A DNA stretch of 64,000 bases from Hyphomicrobium sp. CS1GBMeth3 (GCF_900117455.1 NZ_FPHO01000003.1:1454501-1518500); one strand, 5' to 3'; shown: positions 17,443-26,876, counted from the stretch's first letter. Numbers and translations are program-made. Notes: generated by a model from the sequence alone, not told the origin.

Positions 17443-17823
17443 TTAGCCTCCGAACGAGAGCTTGAGGAGAGAAAGACCACCAGCCGCCGCGACGGCTATG
17501 GCGAAGAAGGTGTTGAGCATCAGGAGCACGATCTTGGCCGCCTCCCCGTGCACGTAGTCCTCGATGATGACCTGCATGCCGATGCGCATGTGAATGGCGG
17601 CTGAGGCGAGGAAGAGGAGGAGCGGCAGCGCCACCAGCGGATGCCCGAGCGTGCTCTTGACCGTCTGGTAGTCCGCACCGACGAGGCAGATCACAAGCCC
17701 GATCGCGAAGATGACGAGGAGCAGGTTCGCCGCCGCCGTCATGCGTTGCAGCCAGAAATGGTCCGCGCCTTCCTTCGCCGAACCGAGCCGGCGCACTTCC
17801 TTGAGTGGCGTGCGCATCGTCAT
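17443..17823 (-). CDS. sdhD: Succinate dehydrogenase membrane anchor subunit
   Basis: This 126-residue protein starts [17 protein letters not shown] and carries the [17 protein letters not shown] segment typical of alphaproteobacterial SdhD. Three membrane helices follow, and [18 protein letters not shown] includes the haem/quinone-site histidines. Its ATG overlaps the sdhC stop (ATGA at 17820-17823), showing translational coupling. Confidence 0.95.
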   Translation of the reverse strand: MTMRTPLKEVRRLGSAKEGADHFWLQRMTAAANLLLVIFAIGLVICLVGADYQTVKSTLGHPLVALPLLLFLASAAIHMRIGMQVIIEDYVHGEAAKIVLLMLNTFFAIAVAAAGGLSLLKLSFGG

Positions 17824-18245
17824 AGGTCTGCGCCTCCGCCCGAGAACAGGATATAGCCCCAGATCAAAATGGTGAGCGCACCGGCGGCGGCCGCCGTGGC
17901 CCACGACAGGAGATCGATCATCTCGATGTCGTAGCCGTATCCGAAGTCCCAGATGAAATGGCGGATGCCGCCGAAGAGATGATTGAGCAAGGCCCACGTA
18001 TAGCCGAACAGGATGATCAAGCCCGGCCAGGTTCCGAGCAGCCCCGTGGCATAGTCGAAATACTCCTGCCCGCTCGCAGCGGCCACCAGAACCCACACCA
18101 CGATCAAGGTGCCGAAATAAAGCGCGGCGCCGGTGAGGCGATGCAGGATCGACATCACCATGTTCACTTCGGGCCTGTAGATCTGCAGGTGCGGTGAGAG
18201 CGGACGTGCCGCCTGCGAACCCCGCTTCGCATTGGCCTCAGCCAT
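17820..18245 (-). CDS. sdhC: Succinate dehydrogenase cytochrome b556 subunit
   Basis: This 141-residue protein is read from the ATG at 18245, with AGGA five bases upstream. The signature [12 protein letters not shown] and [14 protein letters not shown] segments precede three membrane helices. The [15 protein letters not shown] stretch supplies the haem ligand. It is the first sdh gene, 152 bases after mesaconyl-CoA hydratase on the same strand. Confidence 0.96.
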   Translation of the reverse strand: MAEANAKRGSQAARPLSPHLQIYRPEVNMVMSILHRLTGAALYFGTLIVVWVLVAAASGQEYFDYATGLLGTWPGLIILFGYTWALLNHLFGGIRHFIWDFGYGYDIEMIDLLSWATAAAAGALTILIWGYILFSGGGADL

Positions 18246-18397
18246 TTGGTCCTGAATCCCTGGATGTCCCGGCCACCACGAGGCCCTTTCGCCTTTTAGC
18301 GCGCGCCCACATGCGGGGCAATTCGCCAAATAGTTGCGGCGTTGCCGTCGCGCGCCGCACGGCAATCATGATTTCCAAACTCGGGATAGCGGCCGCG

Positions 18398-19450
18398 TTA
18401 GCGCGGCAGCACCACCCAGATGTCGAGATCGAGGATCACGCCGTCCGCGTAGCCGCCGCCGTCGGCTTTGAACGGGAAGCTGCTCGCATCCTGGTTCTTG
18501 ACCGCGACGAGGCGCGTGCGCAGTGCGCCCACATCGCTGCGTCCCGGCAGTTCGGCCTTCTCCAAGATCTCCGACCAGGCATACACCGTGTCGCCTGCGA
18601 ACAGCGGCGCGACGTGCCGGCCGCCGTTGATGGCCGCGATATGGAAGGCGTTGTTCAGTCCGTTGAACGAAAGCGCACGCGCGAGCGAGATCGTGACGCC
18701 ACCGTAGACGATGCGCTTGCCGAAGCGGCCCTTGGATTCGGTGTGCTGGTTGAAGTGCACCTTCGCCGTGTTCTGGTACAGGCGCGTCGCGATCTGGTGC
18801 TCGGCCTCTTCGAGCGTCATGCCGTCCACATGGTCGATCTTCTCGCCGACCTCGTAGTCGCCCCATTTGTAGGGCGCACCGGCTTGGGCGTAATCGTAAG
18901 CCGAGATGTTGAGCGGCGGCACGGCAGCGCCGATGTCCTTGGGATCGACGCGATCGGGAAGATCGGGCACCACGGCCTCCGGCGCTGGTGAAGCCTTGTC
19001 GCGTTTGCGCACCATGACCCAGCGGGTGTACTCGAGCACCACGTCGCCGTCCTGGTTCCGGCCCGTCGAGCGCACGTAGACGGTGCCGGTCTCGCGGTTG
19101 GAATTCTCCTTGAGACCGATGACCTCGGAGACGGTGGAAAGGGTGTCGCCCGGGAAAGCCGGCTTCAGGAAGCGCCCGCCCGCGTAGCCGAGGTTGGCGA
19201 TGGCATTGAGCGAGACGTCGGGCACGGTCTTGCCGAACACGACGTGGAACAGCAACAGGTCGTCGACGGGCGAGCGCGGATATCCGATGGCACGGGCGAA
19301 CTCGTCGGAGGATTGTACGGCGAAGCGCGGACCATAAAGGCTCATGTAGAGGGCAACGTCGCCCTCGGTCAGCGTGCGCGGCGTGGCATGGTTCAGGATC
19401 TGCCCGACGCGGTAATCCTCGAAAAAGTTGCCCGGGTTGGTCTTGGTCAT
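18398..19450 (-). CDS. mch: Mesaconyl-CoA hydratase (MaoC family)
   Basis: This 350-residue tandem hot-dog protein starts MTKTNPGNFFEDYRVGQ. The second domain carries the hydratase segment ATRLYQNTAKVHFNQH with its catalytic Asp/His region. Length and both domains fit mesaconyl-CoA hydratase, which converts mesaconyl-CoA to beta-methylmalyl-CoA in the ethylmalonyl-CoA pathway. It lies between a malyl-CoA lyase homologue and the sdh genes, matching the pathway outputs glyoxylate, propionyl-CoA and succinate. Confidence 0.9.
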   Translation of the reverse strand: MTKTNPGNFFEDYRVGQILNHATPRTLTEGDVALYMSLYGPRFAVQSSDEFARAIGYPRSPVDDLLLFHVVFGKTVPDVSLNAIANLGYAGGRFLKPAFPGDTLSTVSEVIGLKENSNRETGTVYVRSTGRNQDGDVVLEYTRWVMVRKRDKASPAPEAVVPDLPDRVDPKDIGAAVPPLNISAYDYAQAGAPYKWGDYEVGEKIDHVDGMTLEEAEHQIATRLYQNTAKVHFNQHTESKGRFGKRIVYGGVTISLARALSFNGLNNAFHIAAINGGRHVAPLFAGDTVYAWSEILEKAELPGRSDVGALRTRLVAVKNQDASSFPFKADGGGYADGVILDLDIWVVLPR

Positions 19451-19569
19451 CGCTCGTCTCGGTCTCGAAATTCAGGTCCGGGCCGTCCTATGGCATTTTT
19501 GGCCGCTTGAAGCGAGTGCGCGATTTCGCGCCCTTTGGGCCCATCCGAACGCGCAAAGGCGTCGCAGCC

Positions 19570-20460
19570 TTAGAACCAGTCCTCGATTTCCTTAACCGAG
19601 TTGGCGATGGCGACGGTCCTCTTGGCCTGCTCGAGATGCAGCCGCTCGACCATCTTGCCGTCCACCGTGATGACGCCCTTGTTCGAGTTCCCGGGCTCGT
19701 CGAAAGCGCGGATGATCTTCTTGGACCAGTCGACCTCGGCATCGGACGGCGAGAAGATCTCGTTGCAGGGCGCCACCTGAGAGGGGTGGATCAGCGTCTT
19801 GCCGTCCATGCCGAGCGTGCGCCCATGCTCGCATTCCTTGCGAAAGCCCGCCTCGTCCTTGAAATCGTTGTACACGCCATCGATGATGTCGAGCCCATAG
19901 CCGCGTGCCGCAACCACGGTAAGCGCCAGCCACGGCACCACGGCAAAGCGGTCGTTCAGCGCCCTCGCCCGGCTCTCCTTGAGCAGATCGTTGGTACCCA
20001 TGACCAGGCAGACGAGCCTGTTCTCGGGGTCGGCACCGACGGCGGCGATATCGGCAGCGTGCAGAATGGACTGGGGGGTTTCCATCATCGCCCACAGCTT
20101 GGTCCGCTCCGGCGCGTTGACCGATTTCAGGATTTTGGCCGCGCTGATGATGTCGCCCGGATGCTGGACCTTGGGCACCAGGATGGCGTCCGGCGCAGCC
20201 GCAGCCGCAGCCAGGATGTCGGCCGTCCCCCACGCCGTCTCGAGTGCATTGGGGCGGATCACCACCTCGCGACGTCCATAGCCGCCTTCGCGCACCGCCT
20301 CGACGACCTTGTTGCGCGCCTCCACCTTCGCGTCCGGCGCGACCGAGTCCTCGAGATCGAGGATCACCGCATCGGCCGGGAGCGACCGCGCCTTCTCGAG
20401 CGCCCGCTCATTGGCACCAGGCATATAGAGCACGCTGCGACGAGGACGAATGGGAGCCAT
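19570..20460 (-). CDS. HpcH/HpaI-family CoA-ester lyase (malyl-CoA lyase or thioesterase type)
   Basis: This 296-residue protein is read from the ATG at 20460 with GAGG upstream. An upstream ATG at 20511 would add 17 residues. The CitE-like TIM barrel shows RRSVLYMPGANERALEKA, ILDLEDSVAP, PKVQHPGD, the MMETP strand and GMDGKTLIHPSQV. The LYMPGANERAL opening resembles Mcl2-type (3S)-malyl-CoA thioesterase more than classical Mcl1. With mesaconyl-CoA hydratase next door, either cleaving methylmalyl-CoA or hydrolysing malyl-CoA would complete the ethylmalonyl-CoA pathway. Confidence 0.85.
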   Translation of the reverse strand: MAPIRPRRSVLYMPGANERALEKARSLPADAVILDLEDSVAPDAKVEARNKVVEAVREGGYGRREVVIRPNALETAWGTADILAAAAAAPDAILVPKVQHPGDIISAAKILKSVNAPERTKLWAMMETPQSILHAADIAAVGADPENRLVCLVMGTNDLLKESRARALNDRFAVVPWLALTVVAARGYGLDIIDGVYNDFKDEAGFRKECEHGRTLGMDGKTLIHPSQVAPCNEIFSPSDAEVDWSKKIIRAFDEPGNSNKGVITVDGKMVERLHLEQAKRTVAIANSVKEIEDWF

Positions 20461-20622
20461 CTTGGGCCTCTTGATCTTCGGCGGGGCGGCGGGGCGCAGG
20501 GTTTGCTGCACTGCAAAATCAAATAGCGCAAAGTCAGCCCACGACCAAGCTGACTATTGGCTATGCGGCGATCGGATTATGCGGCAGCCTCCGCGCCGAC
20601 GAAAATTCGACCAAGGGCAAAC

Positions 20623-21459
20623 ATGGCCACCGTCCTCGCAGTCTCCTCGTTCGTGGCACGCGGCACCGTGGGATTGCGTGCGATCATGCCGGCGCTCGGT
20701 CGCCACGGCCATGAGACGATCGCGCTTCCCACCATCGTGTTGTCGAACCATCTTGGCCATCCGCGTGCCTCGGGCAGCGCTATCCCGGCCGAAACCCTCT
20801 CGTCCATGATCGACATGCTGGACAGCAACGGCTGGTTGGAGGGTGTCGACGCCGTACAGACGGGCTATCTGCCGAGCGCCGATCACGTGCACCTCGTCGA
20901 AACGCTGGTGAAGCGACTGCTCGTGCATCGTCCCGACGCGCTGATCGTCTGCGACCCCGTGCTCGGCGATCATCCAGGCGGGCTCTATGTACCGGCCGAG
21001 GCGGCCAAGGCGGTGCGCGACCGGCTGATGCCGCTCGCCACACACATGAAGCCGAACCGGTTCGAGCTGGCGTTCCTCTCCGGCCACCCCGTAGAGACGA
21101 TGTCGGACATCGTGGCGGCCGCGCGGTCGCTCCCGCCGCCGGTGGTGCTGGCAAGCTCGATCCCCATGCCGGAGAACCGGCTCGCCAACGTGTTGGTGGA
21201 GCCAAATGAAGCCGCGTACTGCACCGTACCCCTCATGGCGAATGCCCCGCACGGCACCGGCGATCTGCTCACTGCAGTGTTCGTCTCGGAGCTTCTAAGC
21301 GGCAGGCCGACGCGACAAGCTGCCGCGGAAGCCGTCGTCCGCGTCCGGCGCGCCGTCGATGCCAGCTACGGCGCCGACGAGCTGGCGTTGAGCAAAGCCA
21401 GTGTTTGGGAACCGACGAACCCGATCGGCATGGCCGACCTCGAGACCGGTTTTGATTGA
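20623..21459 (+). CDS. pdxY: Pyridoxal kinase (PdxY/PdxK-like)
   Basis: This 278-residue ribokinase-fold protein starts MATVLAVSSFVARG. It carries the substrate-loop region ALPTIVLSNH, the VQTGYLPS strand, the CDPVLGD motif and a KPNRFELAFLSG segment. A C-terminal GTGDLL anion-hole motif holds the catalytic Asp. It phosphorylates pyridoxal in PLP salvage. It is divergent from the lyase gene, and nhaA follows 61 bases later. Confidence 0.88.
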   Translation: MATVLAVSSFVARGTVGLRAIMPALGRHGHETIALPTIVLSNHLGHPRASGSAIPAETLSSMIDMLDSNGWLEGVDAVQTGYLPSADHVHLVETLVKRLLVHRPDALIVCDPVLGDHPGGLYVPAEAAKAVRDRLMPLATHMKPNRFELAFLSGHPVETMSDIVAAARSLPPPVVLASSIPMPENRLANVLVEPNEAAYCTVPLMANAPHGTGDLLTAVFVSELLSGRPTRQAAAEAVVRVRRAVDASYGADELALSKASVWEPTNPIGMADLETGFD

Positions 21460-21520
21460 CCCCGTCATCCCGGTATCGCAAATCCAATTACCGGTAGATT
21501 CAAGTGGGGGGCGATCCGAG

Positions 21521-22735
21521 ATGGCGAGACGGAAGAAACTGCGCGACGCGATGCACTTCATCCAGCATCACGAGGCGTCGGGCGGTGTCATTCTTCTGAT
21601 TGCGGCCGTCGCTGCACTGATCCTCGCCAACTCCGGTGCCGCGCACCTCTACGGTGCGCTTCTCGATACACACGTCTCGGTGCGCGTCGGCGAGTGGGGC
21701 CTCGACAGGAACCTGTTGCATTGGATCAACGACGGCTTGATGGTTGTCTTCTTTTTCTACGTCGGGCTCGAGATCAAGCGCGAGCTGGTTGAAGGGGAGC
21801 TGTCCTCGATCCGCCAGGCGGCCCTCCCGGTGATCGGTGCCGCGGGCGGAATGGCCGTACCGGCCGTCATCTATACATGGCTCAACTGGGGCGACGCTTA
21901 TGCGCTGAGGGGATGGGCGATTCCCACTGCCACCGACATCGCCTTTGCGATTGGCGTGCTGGCGCTGCTCGGGCCGCGCATCCCCTCGTCGCTTAAGATC
22001 TTCCTGCTGGCCCTCGCAATCATCGATGACCTCGGCGCCATCTTGATTATCGCGATCTTCTACACGACGAATTTGTCGCTGGCGGCGCTAGCGCTGGCCG
22101 CGGTCGGCATCGTCGGGCTCATCGTTCTGAACCGGCGCAGAGTGACGAGCACGGCGGCTTACGTCTTGATGGGTGCGTTCGTATGGCTTTGCGTGCTGCA
22201 GTCCGGCGTGCATGCAACCCTGGCCGGTGTTATCACGGCTTTCGCAGTTCCATTGCTTCCGGTTTCCAACGGCAATGGCGATCAGTCGGATACGCTGGCG
22301 GTCAAGCTGCAGGACGGGCTGCACCCCTGGGTCACCTTCGGTGTGCTCCCGGCCTTCGCCTTCGCCAACGCCGGCGTCTCGCTGGCGGGGTTCACGCCGG
22401 AAAGCCTGCTGAGCGCCATTCCGTTTGGCATCGCGCTCGGCCTTTTTGCCGGCAAGGCGATCGGCGTCTACGGCTTCACGACGACAGCCATAGCGCTCGG
22501 CGTCGGCAGCCGGCCGGAGGGCAGCTCGCGCATACAGCTCTTCGGAGTCGCTATCCTGGCTGGCATCGGCTTCACGATGAGCTTGTTCATCGGCATGCTG
22601 GCGTTCCCCGAGCCTGAGCACGCGGCCGATATCCGCATCGGCGTTTTGGCTGGATCGCTTTGCTCGGCACTGGCCGGTTACGCCATCCTGCGCTTCGCGA
22701 AGCGTCCGCCACTCCCCATCGGCCGGGTCAGCTAG
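21521..22735 (+). CDS. nhaA: Na+/H+ antiporter NhaA
   Basis: This 404-residue protein is read from the ATG at 21521 with GGGGGG about ten bases upstream. It has about 12 membrane helices. The paired aspartates of the ion site are in ALAIIDDLGAILIIAIF, and TDIAFAIGVLALLG marks the discontinuous helix IV. FFFYVGLEIKRELVEGEL near the N-terminus is typical. It exports sodium in exchange for protons. Confidence 0.96.
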   Translation: MARRKKLRDAMHFIQHHEASGGVILLIAAVAALILANSGAAHLYGALLDTHVSVRVGEWGLDRNLLHWINDGLMVVFFFYVGLEIKRELVEGELSSIRQAALPVIGAAGGMAVPAVIYTWLNWGDAYALRGWAIPTATDIAFAIGVLALLGPRIPSSLKIFLLALAIIDDLGAILIIAIFYTTNLSLAALALAAVGIVGLIVLNRRRVTSTAAYVLMGAFVWLCVLQSGVHATLAGVITAFAVPLLPVSNGNGDQSDTLAVKLQDGLHPWVTFGVLPAFAFANAGVSLAGFTPESLLSAIPFGIALGLFAGKAIGVYGFTTTAIALGVGSRPEGSSRIQLFGVAILAGIGFTMSLFIGMLAFPEPEHAADIRIGVLAGSLCSALAGYAILRFAKRPPLPIGRVS

Positions 22736-22787
22736 CTGGATCGGGGATCCGGGCCCAGGCGTCTGTCGGGCCTTAGCCGATCTCGCC

Positions 22788-24323
22788 TTATCGCCCCGTC
22801 GCCTCGGCGCGGACCCTGAGCCCGCTGCGCTTCTTGTACTTCTCGGTGAGCCCGTCCCACTCGATCTCGAGCGAGCCGCCGGTCGTCCTGTGCTGGCGAT
22901 CCCAGTTCGACAGCAAGTCGATACAGGCATGGTCGATGTAGTCGAGGTCGTCGATGTGCACGTGAACATGCGTGTTCGGCTTCAGCCGCTCGAGCTCACT
23001 CGCGAGCATGGGAAGGCGAATGAGCGTCGCCGCGCCTTTGAGGCGCAGATCCACGCGGTTGCTGCTCGCATCCTCGGTCTTCTGCACTTCCAGATGCGAG
23101 AAGGCATAGAGCAACTTCAAGAGCGATAACACGAGGCCGACCACAACACCCGCGAGCAAGTTCGTGGCGACGATCGTGACGATCGTGATGAAGTAGATCG
23201 CAACCTCGCTCGTGCCGAACTTTTGCAGCGTCGGCACGACCTTGGGATACGCGAGCTTGTAGCCGGTGTAGACGAGAACGGCGGCGAGCGCAGAGACCGG
23301 AATGTAGCCCAGTGTCCACGGCAGCGCGCTTGCGAAGATCAGGAGCCACACACCATGTAAGATTGCGGAAGCGCGTGTCACGCCACCCGCCTCCACGTTG
23401 GCTCCCGAGCGCACGATGACGCCCGTCATAGGTAGCGCGCCCAGGAGGCCGCAGAGGGTATTGCCGACACCTTGCGCAGAAAGCTCCTTGTCGTACTTGG
23501 TCCGCTCTCCGCTGTGCATTTGGTCGACGGCAGTCGCGCACAGAAGCGTCTCGGCGCTGGCAATGAAGGCAATCGAGACAGCTCCGATGAAGATCGGCGC
23601 CTCGATGATGCGCATCAGGTTCTCGGGTGTCGGGAACACGACCGTCGACCAGATGTTGCTCGGCACCTCGACGTAGTGGATATCGGAAAGTCCGAGCACT
23701 CCCGCCGCCAGCATGGCGACGATCACGCCGACCAGTGGCGCCGGCATGAGGCGCCAGGACTTGGGTGCGTACGACCATCCGGCAATTGCGACGATCGTGA
23801 GCAGGCCGATCGCGCCGGCCTTGAGCCGATGGTCGTCGGACTGGATCGCGTCCCAAAACGTGCCGGGCATGCCGAGCAGGTTCTGGATGCCGGTCCCGAC
23901 CGGCTCGTTATCGAACATGACATGGAACTGCGCGACCAGGATAAGCACCCCGATGCCTGCGAGCATGCCGTGAATCACTGCTGGTGACACGGCGCGGAAC
24001 CACTGCCCAAGCTTGAGGACGCCGGCGCCGACCTGCAAAAGGCCGGCGAACAGCACGACCACGCTGAGCATCTCGACGCCGTTGGCCTGCACGAACTGCA
24101 ATACGAGCACACTGAGGCCCGCCGCAGGTCCGCTCACCTGCAGTGGCGAGCCGGCAATGAAGCCGACGATGATGCCGCCGATAATACCCGTGATGATGCC
24201 CGCGGTCGGCGGCATGCCCGATGCGATGGCGATACCCATGCACAACGGCAGGGCCACGAGAAAGACGACAACGGAGGCGAGCAGATCCTTGCTGAAAGTG
24301 GACGTCGATGTCTCCGCGGTCAT
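22788..24323 (-). CDS. SulP-family anion transporter, probable bicarbonate uptake
   Basis: This protein of about 511 residues is read from the ATG at 24323, just before helix 1 (FSKDLLASVVVFLVALP). An ATG at 24389 would extend it. The SulP core is intact: IASGMPPTAGIITGIIGG, GPAAGLSVLVLQ and about 14 hydrophobic segments. A C-terminal STAS-like domain carries HVHIDDLDYIDHACIDLL. SulP proteins move sulfate or bicarbonate. The divergent neighbour is a beta-carbonic anhydrase, which favours bicarbonate. The substrate remains inference. Confidence 0.9.
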   Translation of the reverse strand: MTAETSTSTFSKDLLASVVVFLVALPLCMGIAIASGMPPTAGIITGIIGGIIVGFIAGSPLQVSGPAAGLSVLVLQFVQANGVEMLSVVVLFAGLLQVGAGVLKLGQWFRAVSPAVIHGMLAGIGVLILVAQFHVMFDNEPVGTGIQNLLGMPGTFWDAIQSDDHRLKAGAIGLLTIVAIAGWSYAPKSWRLMPAPLVGVIVAMLAAGVLGLSDIHYVEVPSNIWSTVVFPTPENLMRIIEAPIFIGAVSIAFIASAETLLCATAVDQMHSGERTKYDKELSAQGVGNTLCGLLGALPMTGVIVRSGANVEAGGVTRASAILHGVWLLIFASALPWTLGYIPVSALAAVLVYTGYKLAYPKVVPTLQKFGTSEVAIYFITIVTIVATNLLAGVVVGLVLSLLKLLYAFSHLEVQKTEDASSNRVDLRLKGAATLIRLPMLASELERLKPNTHVHVHIDDLDYIDHACIDLLSNWDRQHRTTGGSLEIEWDGLTEKYKKRSGLRVRAEATGR

Positions 24324-24612
24324 TCCCCATCGCGCCGACCCTTTATCCGGCCGGCGCGCCCCGTTGAAAAGCCTTTGATTTCGGGCCATGCAGACCCGGA
24401 ACCGGCGGACGATAGCGGGTGCCGCAATCTGCCGCAACCGGAAGTAAGCTGCCGGATGGGCATCGTTCCGCATCAGGTGAGTTGGGGCCCACCCGTTCGG
24501 GCGGGTGCGACGATTGCTTACTCGCGCAGGCCCGCTCTTGAGGTAGAAATCACTGCAATGACCACGCGAGCCGCCGGTCCATAAGAACCCTTTTCCACTG
24601 GGGCAAACCAGA

Positions 24613-25251
24613 ATGTCGAGCTTCCCCGAGAAACTGTCCGACCGCTTCCGCCGCTTCAAGCATCGTCATTTCGTTCCCAACGCCGATCATTACGAGGATC
24701 TGGCCACCCACGGCCAGGATCCGCAGGTGATGATCATCTCCTGCTGCGACAGTCGCGTCGATCCGGAAACGATCTTCACGGCCATGCCGGGCGAGCTGTT
24801 CGTTTTCCGCAATGTGGCAAACTTGGTGCCGCCGTTCGAGACGGGTGGCAAGTTCCACGGCGTCAGCGCCGCAATCGAGTTCGCGGTCCTCAATCTGCGC
24901 ATCAAGCACTTGATCATCATGGGCCACTCAGGTTGCGGTGGCGTCAAAGCGGCGCTGGACCAGAGTGCCGCGATCCAGACGGAAGCTCAGTTCATCTCGA
25001 AATGGATGTCGATCCTCGACGAGGCGCGCCTGACCGTGCTGGCGTCCAGTCAGATGGCCGCCCAGGCCCAGAAGCAAAAAATGCTGGAGATGGAAGGCAT
25101 TAAGACGTCGATCAAGAATCTGCGCACGTTCCCGTTCGTGAAGCAGGAGGAGGACAAGGGCCGCCTGTCGCTGCACGGCGCCTATTTCGAGATCGCGACG
25201 GGCACGTTGAGCGTGCTGAACCACTCGCGCGGAGAGTTCTTCCCGCTCTGA
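24613..25251 (+). CDS. Beta-carbonic anhydrase
   Basis: This 212-residue protein has the zinc ligands of beta-class enzymes: the Cys and the Asp-Arg dyad in SCCDSRVDPE near residue 45, and HSGCGG near 105. FRNVANLVPPF and the C-terminal NHSRGEFFPL are family features. It interconverts CO2 and bicarbonate. It is divergent from a SulP transporter over a gap of about 290 bases and converges on ccmG with 7 bases between the stops. Supplying bicarbonate to assimilatory carboxylases is a likely role. Confidence 0.95.
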   Translation: MSSFPEKLSDRFRRFKHRHFVPNADHYEDLATHGQDPQVMIISCCDSRVDPETIFTAMPGELFVFRNVANLVPPFETGGKFHGVSAAIEFAVLNLRIKHLIIMGHSGCGGVKAALDQSAAIQTEAQFISKWMSILDEARLTVLASSQMAAQAQKQKMLEMEGIKTSIKNLRTFPFVKQEEDKGRLSLHGAYFEIATGTLSVLNHSRGEFFPL

Positions 25252-25258
25252 AGGTTTG

Positions 25259-25879
25259 TTATTTCTGCGCAGCAGCCTGTGCGGCCGCGATCGCAGGCAC
25301 GAGCTGCGTCTCGAGGCTCTGCTTTGAGATCGGCCCGACGTGCTTGTAGGCGATCTCGCCCCGCCCGTTGATCACGAACGTCTCTGGCATGCCGTAGACG
25401 CCCCATTCGATTGCGTTGCGCCCGTTGCGGTCGGTGCCGACGGCGGTGAACGGATTGCCGTAGCGCCCGAGAAAGCGCCGCCCCGCCTCGGCCTGGTCCT
25501 TGTAGTTCACACCGTAGATCGCCACCCCGGTGCGCTCGCGAAGCGCGATGAGCAGCGGGTGCTCCTCGATGCACGGCACACACCACGACGCCCAGAAGTT
25601 CACGATCGAGACCTCGCCTTTCGCGAGGTCGGCCGCCGAGAAACCGGCCACCGGCTGCCCGCTCTCGAGCAGCCCTTCGAGCGGCGGAAACTCCGTCTTG
25701 GGCGCCGGCCGGCCGATCAGTGCGGACGGCAGCTTCGAAGGATCGCCCGAGGTCAACGCGAACGCGAACAGCGCCGCAATGATTCCGAAGATGATGAGTG
25801 GGGCGAGCACCCAGCCGCGGCGCCGACGCCCCGGGGCTGCTTGCGCTTCTGGACTTTCGGAACGAGGCCCTTCCGTCAT
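25259..25879 (-). CDS. ccmG: Thiol:disulfide interchange protein CcmG/DsbE
   Basis: This 206-residue protein is anchored by one N-terminal helix (WVLAPLIIFGIIAALFAFAL). The periplasmic thioredoxin fold carries the WCVPC active site and the GVYGMPETFVI cis-Pro segment. It reduces apocytochrome c cysteines before haem attachment. Its start overlaps the ccmD stop (ATGA), and it is the last ccm gene of this minus-strand operon. Confidence 0.95.
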   Translation of the reverse strand: MTEGPRSESPEAQAAPGRRRRGWVLAPLIIFGIIAALFAFALTSGDPSKLPSALIGRPAPKTEFPPLEGLLESGQPVAGFSAADLAKGEVSIVNFWASWCVPCIEEHPLLIALRERTGVAIYGVNYKDQAEAGRRFLGRYGNPFTAVGTDRNGRNAIEWGVYGMPETFVINGRGEIAYKHVGPISKQSLETQLVPAIAAAQAAAQK

Positions 25880-26061
25880 GCCTTGTCCCGATCGCCTGAG
25901 GATTGGGCCGAGCGGCGCCTGAGCCCGCGCCGATCCGCGTCGGCAAGCGCGTTGGCCTGCCGCCTGCCGTCGAAGAGCGTCCAGCCGATGAGCAGGCCGA
26001 CGATCACGACGAAGGCGCCATAGGACGCCCAGATGAACGCCGCGTGCGGTCCGAGATCCAT
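25876..26061 (-). CDS. ccmD: Haem exporter protein CcmD
   Basis: This 61-residue single-helix protein starts MDLGPHAAFIWASYG, with the helix AFVVIVGLLIGWTLF and a basic cytosolic tail. It releases holo-CcmE from the CcmABC complex. It lies 4 bases after ccmC and overlaps ccmG. Confidence 0.92.
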   Translation of the reverse strand: MDLGPHAAFIWASYGAFVVIVGLLIGWTLFDGRRQANALADADRRGLRRRSAQSSGDRDKA

Positions 26062-26065
26062 GATC

Positions 26066-26827
26066 CTACTCCGCCTGCGCCGAGAATGCCCGCTCGCCGC
26101 GCTCGATCTCGGCGAGTCGCAGCGTCTTAACCCGCCGCCTCAGGATCTCGTTCTGCATAGCCTTGAGATGCAGCGCGATGAACAAGAGCGTGAAGCCGAG
26201 CGCCGAAATGAGCAGCGGCGTGCGCATCGACGGATCGACGCTCGATGTGAAGCCGGTGGACGGCTGGTGCAGCGTGTTCCACCAGTCGACCGAGAACTTG
26301 ATCACCGGCAAAATGGCGACGCCCACCAGCGCCAGCACCGCCGTCAGTTTACCCGCCAGCGATTCATCCTCGAGCGAGGAGCGAAGCGCGATCAGCCCGA
26401 GGTAGAGAAAGAACAATAGCAGCACGGATGTGAGCCGCGCGTCCCACACCCAGTAGGTGCCCCACATCGGCTTGCCCCACAGCGAGCCGGTGATAAGCGC
26501 GGCGAGCGTGAAAGCAGCCCCGATCGGCGCCGCCGCTTTAGCGGACACATCGGCCAGCGGATGCCGGAACACGAGCAGGCCAAAACTCGACATGGCGACG
26601 ATCGCGTAGCCCATCATGGCGAGCCACGCCGACGGCACGTGGATGTACATGATCTTGACCGTCTCGCCCTGCTGGTAGTCGGGCGGCGCCACGAAGAACA
26701 CGAGGTACATCGCGTACGCGATCAGCAAAGCGGCCGCGCCCGCCACCCAGGGGAGGATGGCACGCGAGAGCTCCATGAAACGGGTCGGATTGGCAAGGCG
26801 CTGGGTCAGAGTTTGCATGGGCTTCAT
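26066..26827 (-). CDS. ccmC: Haem exporter protein CcmC
   Basis: This 253-residue protein has six membrane helices. The tryptophan-rich WGKPMWGTYWVWDARLTS motif binds haem for transfer to CcmE, and flanking histidines (VPSAWLAM region, WWNTLH) are present. It loads haem onto CcmE in cytochrome c maturation. A repeat of about 50 bases separates it from ccmB. Confidence 0.96.
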   Translation of the reverse strand: MKPMQTLTQRLANPTRFMELSRAILPWVAGAAALLIAYAMYLVFFVAPPDYQQGETVKIMYIHVPSAWLAMMGYAIVAMSSFGLLVFRHPLADVSAKAAAPIGAAFTLAALITGSLWGKPMWGTYWVWDARLTSVLLLFFLYLGLIALRSSLEDESLAGKLTAVLALVGVAILPVIKFSVDWWNTLHQPSTGFTSSVDPSMRTPLLISALGFTLLFIALHLKAMQNEILRRRVKTLRLAEIERGERAFSAQAE

Positions 26828-26876
26828 CTAAAGCGCTTAACCCAAAGTGGGAACCGGTTTTCCGATCTGAAGCACG
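26828..26876. repeat. Rhizobial-type intergenic palindromic repeat, copy 1
   Basis: CTAAAGCGCTTAACCC, then AAAGTGGGAACCGGTTTTCCG, matches a motif common between genes in Hyphomicrobiales. It contains the palindromes AAGCGCTT (26831-26838) and AACCGGTT (26852-26859). A degenerate second copy is at 32948. It sits inside the ccm operon, in the 110-base ccmB-ccmC gap. Confidence 0.6.
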
